Positions 56,723-64,000 of a stretch of DNA of 64,000 bases are shown piece by piece; within the stretch, counting starts at the first letter, position 1; every line of letters begins with the position of its first letter. Under the pieces are notes generated by a model. That model saw nothing but the letters and a program-made list of their open reading frames with translations, ran no database searches and had not been told where the DNA came from. Position numbers and translations under genes: made by a program. The stretch comes from Macrothele yani (Eukaryota; Arthropoda; Arachnida; Araneae; Macrothelidae), in assembly GCA_039090855.1 (NCBI GenBank), contig CM077023.1, positions 85,721,127 through 85,785,126 on the forward strand, read 5' to 3'.

Positions 56723-57810
56723 GAGTTGAGTGACATGTTTGAATGGTTCGGCTCATTTTGAAATATGCCATGTGAATAAGCAGCCAGTATACATCAGGTT
56801 TTCGCTAAAACTTTTAAATATCGGCTCTGAAACATTTGAAATGCTCCAAACAACATTTGGAGAAGAAGCTCAAAGCCTTTCAGAAAATTTTAAATGTTTT
56901 ATGAGATTTAACGAAGATCGAACATCAATTGAAGACGACCCTTACTCTGGACTCCCTCAACTTCAAGCAGAGATTCCATCGTTCGTGTGAATGAAGTTAG
57001 CAGCAATGGCAGACAGTTGACTGTTAAGGACGCGTCTAACAAAACTGGTGTCCCAGTTTGGTCATTTTATGCTGTTTTCACAAGGATTTGAAGATAAGAA
57101 GAGTGAGCGACAGCAAAGTTTGCGTCTGGGCATCTCACGCATGACCAAAAAGAGCATCGTGTTGCAGTTAGTCCGGATCTTAAAAACAGTGCAGCAGTGG
57201 ATCCGTACTTTATAGAAAATATTACTACAAGTGACGAATCCTGGGTCTACGGCTGTGGTCACGAAACAAAATCCCAATTAAGCGTATGCAAGACAAAAAT
57301 CTTTTCTCGACCCCCAAAAATGCAGAAGTGAGGGTGGTGTTGTCAATTTTCTTCGATGTTGGAAAGCCTGGTGCATTTTGAGTTTGTTTCTAATGGGCAG
57401 CTTGTGAGCCAGACATATTTCAAATATGTTTTGAAAAGACTAAGGGACGAAATTCAGCTTCAACACCCACCATAATGAAAATCTTAATCCTGGCTGTTGC
57501 GTCATGTTAACGCACCTGCAAATTACGCACTTTCGATCCGTCAGTTCCTGGCCAAACACCACAGCTATCAGTGGTACCATACAACCGCCTTTATTCACTT
57601 GATTTCGCACCCTACGACTTCTTTTTGTTTTTCAAAACTGAAAAAAACAAAAACGTTCTTAAGGAAAGGGGGCTTGAGAATGTGACTGAATCGAGAGTTA
57701 AACACAGGAGCTAAACATGGCTCCAGAATACATCCAATTGCAGTATACAGTGGAAGAAACGCTGGGGCCAATTCATTTGCTCAGAAGGAAATATTTTGAA
57801 GGAGACATAT
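56723..57810 (+). pseudogene. mariner transposase, heavily decayed
   Basis: The order of segments is that of mariner: a helix-turn-helix start (RFSLKLLNIGSETFEML, FGEEAQSLSENFKCFMRF, DDPYSGLPQ), VRMTK..SIVLQ scraps, TSDESWVYGCGHETKSQ with the first catalytic Asp, FFDVGKPGAF-type text, LRSVSSWPNTTA-like HDNAPAHTA relic with its Asp lost, FRTLRLLFVFQ-type DFFLF relic, and the final EGDIFDY. Frame changes occur every 50-100 bases. It is unrelated to the Tc1 copies on its left. Confidence 0.85.
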
Positions 57811-58403
57811 TCGATTATCTTGTAAGTTTTCTGTGTTTTGAATTATAACTATAGTCCCGGCACTTTTTGAACACACATCAAATAACGAACGTGTGTATGT
57901 GTATGTGTGTGCGAGCGCTTGAGGTAAACGTAAAATGTACAAGTCGGCCTTGAGCTATCTGAATAAATGAAACTTTGTTTTCGGGCGAACTGAATTTAAA
58001 TAACATGCTGCAACGAGCGCGCAATGCAATTTATTTCACAAAGAAATTATTTTCGCGTCTTTCTTTTTTATTCCCAAAATATTAATTTTAAGCTTTCTTG
58101 AATGACATCAATCTTATTTTGAAACATGAATAAACACCTCGAATTCACAAGATACGTTCCAGCTAGGACTCCAATAAATAGATTCAAAGGAAAGTTTTGA
58201 GTGAAATATTTCTCAACTGCGAAAAAAAAAAAAAAAAAGATAGGCACATCCACATGAGAATTTCTTTCCTATGTCCTGACACAATTTGAGACGAAAGTGA
58301 ATCTAAACTACTTTTCAGGTCAAAGCTGTCGTGCAGGTTTATTTCTGGCCAAGTTTTGATATATTTTTCTATATGTAATTTTTTTTTAATTAAAGTTAAA
58401 TAC
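57811..58403. other. AT-rich spacer without a recognised gene
   Basis: An A run lies at about 58222-58239. Nothing else is supported. Confidence 0.45.
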
Positions 58404-58411
58404 ACAGATAA

Positions 58412-61400
58412 GGTCAGGTGATGCGTAACATAAGGTCAGGTGATGCCTCTCCTTGACAAATGTCAACCCCGCCTTCTCGTGGTGCATCCTGTTCCCACTA
58501 AAGGGGCTCTGACGACCGCCAATAGCGGTATAACTATACCATCGGGATCAGAGGAAATGCTATCCCACACTCACCAACCCGCTTGGCCAGCGTGGTGAGT
58601 TATGGCCAAACACCTCCAAAATGACTCTACAACTTAAATCTTGGCCCTCAGTCTCCGGCAGCTGGAATGTACCTGGCCAGTGCGACATGAAGGCAGAGGG
58701 TGCTAAGAATCTCCGGAGGACCGGACTAGGCTGCCATTTGATGCTGACCTTGGCTACCTACAACGGACGCTCCCTATCTTCTGATTCAAGGCTTCTTGAA
58801 TTGGAAGAGGAACTACAAAGGATCAAGTGGGACATCGTCGGGCTAAGTGAGGTAAGGAGAAAAGGAGAAGATCTCATTGAACTGAAAAGTGGACATCTCT
58901 TCTATTATCGTGGGACAGATACTGGCAGAACTAGTGGTGTTGGATTTATAATAAACAAGAAACTGAAGGATAAAGTGGTAGAAGTTGAAAGTTCCTCTGA
59001 CAGAGCTGCACGACTCGTTATCCAACTATCGAGAAGATACCAGGCTCAGATTATTGAAACTTATGCACCCACCACAAGTCATCCTGAAGAAGAAATTGAA
59101 GAATTTTATGAGGAAATTCGTCATCTAAATAATAAAGGTAAGCAGCACTTGAAGATAATTATGGGAGATTTCAATGCAAAAATAGGGCACCGGCAACAGA
59201 ATGAAACTTCAGTAGGTAAATTCGGTCACGGCAACAGAAACCAGCGTGGAAATACTCTCGTTGAGTTTGCAGAGGCAGAAGGATTTTTCATCTTGAACTA
59301 CTTTTTCAAGAAAAAGCCACACAGGAAATGGACATGGAGACATCCAATTGGGACGACAAGTGAAATTTATTTTATTATGTGTAACAAAATATTCGTCATC
59401 GAAGACTGCAGTGTGCTGAACAAGTTCAACACAGGTAGTGACTATAGATTGGTGAGATGTAAGATGCACCTCAACACTAAACTGGAACGTGGCAAGCTCA
59501 TAAGACAAACAAAATGTATTGACATAACCAACCTTAAAAAACACCATAATACTTTCAAGTTGGAACTGAAGAACAGATTCTCTGCTTTAGAAGGCCTAAC
59601 ATCGGAAGAAGTGGATATTTCGGAAGTTAACAGAAAAGTAACCAAAGCTCTTATGGAAACAGCAACAAAATTAGCTGGGTCTAAGAACAAGTTGCATGTG
59701 AACAAATTATCAGGAAAAACCAAAATGTTGATGCAAAAAAGAAGAGAGATGAGGACAACTAAAGAAGATGTGACTTCCAAAGTGGAATATATAGAGCTAT
59801 GCAAGACAGCACGAAAAAGTATCACTGAAGACGTAAGGAAATTCAACTGTGAGCTAGTGAGGAAAGCAATTGAAAACAACCAAAGCCTAAAGATAGCAAA
59901 GGGACATCTCAGTAAGGGAAGAAAACAGATTATGGCACTGAGAAAAGAAGACGGTTCTGTAACAAGAAATAGAGGCGAAATTTTGACAAGAGTGAAAGAT
60001 TTCTACTCCAAATTATATGAAAGGGATGATACATGTACTCCAGACATCATGAAAGGTACCAGAGTTCTTCCAGTCCTCCCAGCAGAAGTTGCTCATGCAA
60101 TCAAGAACATGAAGCGGGGGAAAGCTCCAGGAGAAGATGGAATTACAGTAGACATCATACAAGAAGCAAGTGGAGAAATTGAAACAGTACTCGCCCAAAT
60201 TTTCACTCGATGCCTTAATGAAGGGAAGATTCCTGAGGATTGGAACAATGCTACAATGATCCTGCTTCATAAAAAAGGTGACATTGAGGATCTCAGGAAC
60301 TACAGACCTATCAGCCTCCTATCAGTGGTTTATAAAATCTTCACCAAAGTTCTTTCACACCGCTTGAAGGTAACACTGGACATGGCTCAACCGAGAGAAC
60401 AAGCTGGATTCAGGAGTGGCTACAGCACAATAGATCATATCCACGTACTGAGAGAACTAATTGAAAGAGCGAGGGAATATGAACTTCCATTGTGCATGGC
60501 TTTTATCGATTATGAAAAAGCCTTTGATTTGGTGAAACCATCAGCAGTTACAACGGCTCTGAAATCCTGCGGTATTGAAGATGCATACATTAATATTATT
60601 AATAACATCTATGAAAATGCAAGTGCAAAGATTCGGCTGTTTGAAAATACAACACACATAAAAATTGGAAAGGGAGTGAGACAAGGTGACACCATATCTC
60701 CGAAGCTCTTTAATGCCACATTGGAAAATGTCTTTCAATCACTGAACTGGGAAAACAAAGGGATAAAGATTAATAGAGATTATCTAACCCACCTTTGTTT
60801 TGCTGATGACGTAGTCATTTTTGAAACTACCCCATGAGAGCTGCAGAGTATGATCCAGGAACTTGCTGACAAGAGTAAAGAAGTGGGATTAAAAATGAAC
60901 TTTCAGAAGACAAAAGTGATGTTCAATGCTTTTACAAGAAATGAAGATTTATCGATTGATGGAGAAAAACTGGAGATAACAGATACGTATGTTTATCTTC
61001 GACAGCAGATATCAAGTGAGGGTCACATTGATGAAGAAATTAATCGGCGTACAAAACTTGCCTGGAGAGCTTTTGGAAGAAACAGCATAATTTTCAAGAG
61101 CAATATGCCATTATGTCTTAAAAGAAAAGTGTTTGATCAATGCATCCTTCCAGTGCTTACGTATGGAGCAGAGACGTGGACCTTAACTAAAAGAGACATA
61201 CAAAGGCTGCAGACAACTCAAAGCAGCATGGAGAGGTGCATGCTTGGTATAACCAGGAGAGATAAGAAGAGGAACTCGCGGATCCGAAAAATGACGAGAG
61301 TGGAAGACATCATGATCAGAGTTAAATCCCTGAAATGGCAATCTGCTGGACATACTGCCAGAAGGACAGACCATAGATGGACAGCCGAAATTTTAGATTG

Positions 61401-61586
61401 GATTCCAAGGGACAGGAAAAGACCCAGAAAAAGACCACATGGGAGATGGGTGGATGAAATTCGAAAATATGCGGGAGTGACATGGATTAAACTGGCACAA
61501 GACAGACCGTTGTGGACGAAACTTGGGGAGACCTTCGTCCAGCAGTGGATTGATAATGGTTGACAATGATGATGATGATGATGATG
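58412..61586 (+). mobile_element. RTE-type LINE, near full length
   Basis: Length 3.2 kb, the usual RTE size, with a single protein gene and a (GAT)n tail (about 61566-61586). ACAGATAA occurs on both sides (58404-58411 and 61587-61594), a candidate target duplication. The 5' end holds two copies of AAGGTCAGGTGATGC (about 58410 and 58432), like the 5' monomers of some LINEs. It is the reference copy for eight or more 3' fragments in the window. Confidence 0.9.
58621..61563 (+). pseudogene. RTE endonuclease-reverse transcriptase, one premature stop
   Basis: The enzyme nicks the target and copies the element RNA at the nick. An N-terminal apurinic-like endonuclease (residues 44-280) shows Asn48 (TYNGR), Glu77 (SEVRR), Asp183/Asn185 (MGDFNAKIG) and Tyr275 in SDYRLVR, where His is expected; Tyr250 replaces the Asp of the IDYI-type motif. 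RT domain: PGEDGI (504-509), YRPISLL (561-567), AFIDYEKAFD with Asp630, GVRQGDTISP (685-694) and FADD (727-730). A TGA at 60838-60840 ends the frame after residue 738, and the same frame continues for 241 codons to IDNG. The endonuclease changes would cripple it even without the stop. The ATG at 58621 is the first in frame. Confidence 0.93.
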
Positions 61587-61637
61587 ACAGATAAAAACTA
61601 CTATACTATACATAATTTCTCATGTTTTTGTTGCAAT

Positions 61638-61640
61638 CTC

Positions 61641-61671
<31 letters not shown>
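61638..61671. repeat. (CT)n microsatellite
   Basis: About seventeen CT units with one TA interruption, just downstream of the LINE. Confidence 0.92.
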
Positions 61672-61861
61672 TCATGTGATTCACTTGTCGTATGCGAACG
61701 AACAGAACTTACTGATTGCATCATTAACTGATAATGTCGTGAAATGACTGTTGTTATTATTCCTGAACAACCAAGGATTTTTGTGCAGTTTGATATTTAG
61801 CATATCGCCTATGTAATAAATAAAACTGGTCTGATTAACAGGGATTTTCTTCTTGTTTGGG

Positions 61862-62024
61862 GGCTCAGCTACAATCGTGAGCAACTCAATGGGCTATAAG
61901 CGGTCGTTCGTCCATAATTTTGGGGCCACTGATCGAGAAGATGGGGGGGCGTAAGGGAAACGCATCACCCATGCCTCACCTGAGATTCGCCCTCGGACCC
62001 ATCTTGAACGAATGTGTGGCGCCA
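61862..62024 (-). mobile_element. tRNA-derived SINE, truncated
   Basis: Minus-strand copy: GTGAGCAACTCAATGGGCTA, GGTCGTTCGTCC, TTTGGGGCCACTG, GCATCACCCATGCCTCACCT and a decayed box B (GATTCGCCCTC). The head beyond TTGAACGAA is lost. Confidence 0.82.
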
Positions 62025-62459
62025 GTGCCTCGTACGTTTTCACAATTGGGGTGGCTTTATGAATTCTCACAGTGGCTTACCGACCCCCCTCCCCCACCCA
62101 CAAAGAATATCTTCGAGAATCTTTTGTGAAAATCTATTAGCTTTCAATTACTGGAATTTTTAAATTCCATACTATTAACTAGGTTTTATGAGCGTCTTAA
62201 TAATTCAAATTCTTTGGAACATACAGGTATTTTTCGTAAAACCAAAATTATTGCATTTTATTGAGTGCAACACAGATGTGCACTTTGTGATTACAATGAT
62301 TACCCTAGTTTTTTACCAATACTAAGTACTACAAAATATTTACTTCAAAGTTTAGGTGGAATTCTAGTGATTTTGCAACCTATACTTCCAACGTAAAAAA
62401 AAATTCGACCCAATTTCCTTAGCGGAGAAAGATTTTCCATATATCAAAATTGGCTCACT

Positions 62460-62680
62460 AATAAAAATCTTTCTAACTTAAATTGTACAATCGGTGATTC
62501 TTTTGCAATTAAAAATCAATAACTTTACTTCGATGTAATTATCATACTTGCTTACAGGTGGTGCCACTCTTCCTTACCATTACATCGAAGTAAAGTTATT
62601 AATTTTTAACATAGTTCAAGAAAGTTTTTCGCAAAAAACACCGATTGTACCATCTGAGTTCGGACGTTCTTTTTCAGATT
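62460..62680. mobile_element. Foldback MITE candidate
   Basis: Inverted arms share GTACAATCGGTG at the outside and ATAACTTTACTTCGATGTAA (perfect 20) at the inside, with a 35-base centre. Outer words AAAATCTTTC/GAACGT extend the likeness. No target duplication was fixed. Confidence 0.7.
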
Positions 62681-62689
62681 ATTTCCAAA

Positions 62690-63148
62690 TATTTTACTTA
62701 TTTATCTAAAAAGATACCAAAAATTCCTTTTCATTTTGATACTTCATTCAAAGCTGCAGTTAAAAATTCCTAGCTTCATATGAGTTTGCTATTTTAAAAA
62801 TAACCAGATTCATATACAGTTTCCGCAAAAATTGTAAAATCTTTTTCCTGAGGTTAGAGGACCTCTTATGCGTGAGGCCACCCCCGCAATACGGGGATTG
62901 TGAGGGCTATCAGAACGTCCCTAGATTATCGAAGTATTTCCACAATGTATGGTTTACATGAGCTAATATAATCGGTGTGTGCACTGCATATAGAAATGCT
63001 GAAATAAAATATGTAAAATTGATTTGTCATGCTAAAGCACTATAAGACTAAGAGGCATATTAGTAAGTTATACACATCTGCATTCAAGTTAGTAGCTCTA
63101 ATCAAAGTCATGCCAACTCTAGTCAGAGTAACGCAACTTTCAGGTCGC
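62690..63148. other. AT-rich spacer without a recognised gene
   Basis: Nothing supported on either strand. Confidence 0.45.
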
Positions 63149-63352
63149 CGCCCCGGTGGCGCAGTGGTCTAAGCGATGGCTTCTGATCATTCGTCCGGGT
63201 TCGAATCCCGTGAGGCATGAATGTTGTGTTTGTCTTGCAGCACTGGCTCTCTCCCTTCCCTGGAACCAGTAGCCCTGAATTAGGCACGGGTGACTGTTTA
63301 CAGCCCATTGAGTTGCTCACGGTGGTCGTTAAACCCCAAATTAAAAAAAAAA
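63149..63352 (+). mobile_element. tRNA-derived SINE, best-preserved copy
   Basis: Box A (GGTGGCGCAGTGGTCTAAGC), box B (GGGTTCGAATCCC), GTGAGGCATG junction, CTCCCTTCCCTGGAACCAGT, TTGAGTTGCTCACGGTGG, GTCGTTAAACCCC and an A tail. It fits the consensus of the ten or so other copies. Confidence 0.93.
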
Positions 63353-63634
63353 ACTTTCAGATCCAGTTGTCTTCAAGGTGACAAAATTTTGTTTCGGTTT
63401 CCTTTGAGGGAACAGTGAATCGGCAATTTTCTTTAATTTGACGTGGGACGGGGAGGAACTGTAACGTAGGCAGTCAAGATTGAATTTGTCCTTAACCAAT
63501 TTCGACATTCTCATGTTGCATCTAGCACACTTAGCCCTAGAATATTTAATTCTTTTCTTTTCGAAGTATTCAAAAACGTAAACCACAGTGGTCCCTAGGA
63601 AAGAAAAAGCGTAATGGATATTTCCCGAGAACTG

Positions 63635-64000
63635 TGTGAAAACACAAATTTTTGGATGATCGAATGCGCGTCTCCTCGCTCCGGAGTGTGCTGTTCTAAC
63701 CTACTAAACTACACCGACGGAATTTATCGCTACAGATCTGTCGTTTTCACACGTGCTTCACCTCTGTAGGACGCCACGTCATCTCCTTCTTAATTTCTTT
63801 CTTTTTTTTTCTAAGCCAATAAGGAATTTTTCTTTAATTCCAGGCGATTGTAGGGAACGAACATCACACATTTTTCGAAGAATCCAACAGCTAGTCGATC
63901 AATTTTTACGTTACGTCACCAATGTGAAAACACAAATTTGCCGATTATCGAAGCCGCTTCTTCTCGCTCCAGAGCAGTGGCGGACTAGCGATCCAAAAAC
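63635..64000 (-). mobile_element. Diverged TRIM-like element, cut by the window edge
   Basis: The left LTR (63635 to about 63781) begins TGTGAAAACACAAATTT and ends near ACGTCA. A second unit starts with the same word at 63923 and runs to the edge. The interior is about 140 bp with a T/C tract (minus-strand purine tract AAGAAGGAGA) next to the left LTR. The primer binding site reads TGGTGACGTAAC, so only its TGG start agrees with the other copies. The tRNA-like module is present but badly eroded. Confidence 0.65.

Overview
This window looks like non-coding DNA from an animal, most likely an arthropod. It is AT-rich (judged by eye), and I recognised no host protein-coding gene. Almost everything that can be named is a transposable element, mostly decayed, with repeated nesting. 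The lineage is inferred from the mix: RTE-type LINEs ending in (GAT)n, many Tc1/mariner relatives, hAT non-autonomous elements with 8-bp target duplications, a Tigger remnant, tRNA-derived SINEs and a small LTR element primed by a tRNA-Lys-like site. I cannot name the species.

Layout. 1-868 is GC-richer and ends in a strong splice-donor-like site; it may be a host 5' exon. 869-3984 is unique AT-rich DNA. 3985-6034 holds two head-to-head RTE pieces; one is split by a palindromic MITE that itself holds a solo LTR near its centre. 8595-11523 is a nest: a SINE split by a miniature LTR element, then a hAT element (8-bp duplication) that took in RTE pieces and a Tc1 copy. 17443-19144 is an RTE copy plus a second miniature LTR element. 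19224-20943 has three SINEs. 21690-23860 is a Tc1 inside an older Tc1. 25190-28082 has two more Tc1 copies. 30308-32310 is a hAT relative of the 9377 element whose 64-bp monomer has expanded to about 25 tandem copies. 34980-40007 holds a Tigger remnant, two Tc1 copies and two RTE 3' ends in TA microsatellites. 42382-45901 holds a hAT, a Tc1 remnant and a DNA transposon with a 6-bp duplication encoding part of a repetitive-family protein I know from arthropods but cannot assign. 47821-51306 is quiet. 51880-57810 is four decayed transposases, one cut by a third miniature LTR element with a perfect 5-bp duplication. 58412-61586 is a near full-length RTE with one premature stop. A diverged miniature LTR element runs off the right edge.

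The most unusual system is the miniature LTR family (5124, 8716, 18593, 55853 and 63635, all minus strand). It has 146-197 bp LTRs, a tRNA-Lys-like primer binding site, a polypurine tract, 5-bp duplications at the best copies and no coding capacity. Each LTR carries a tRNA-like module with Pol III box A and box B. This recalls plant Cassandra TRIMs, whose LTRs carry 5S rRNA. The second notable system is the hAT pair, one with a single copy and one with a 25-copy array of the same monomer, which looks like satellite birth inside a transposon.
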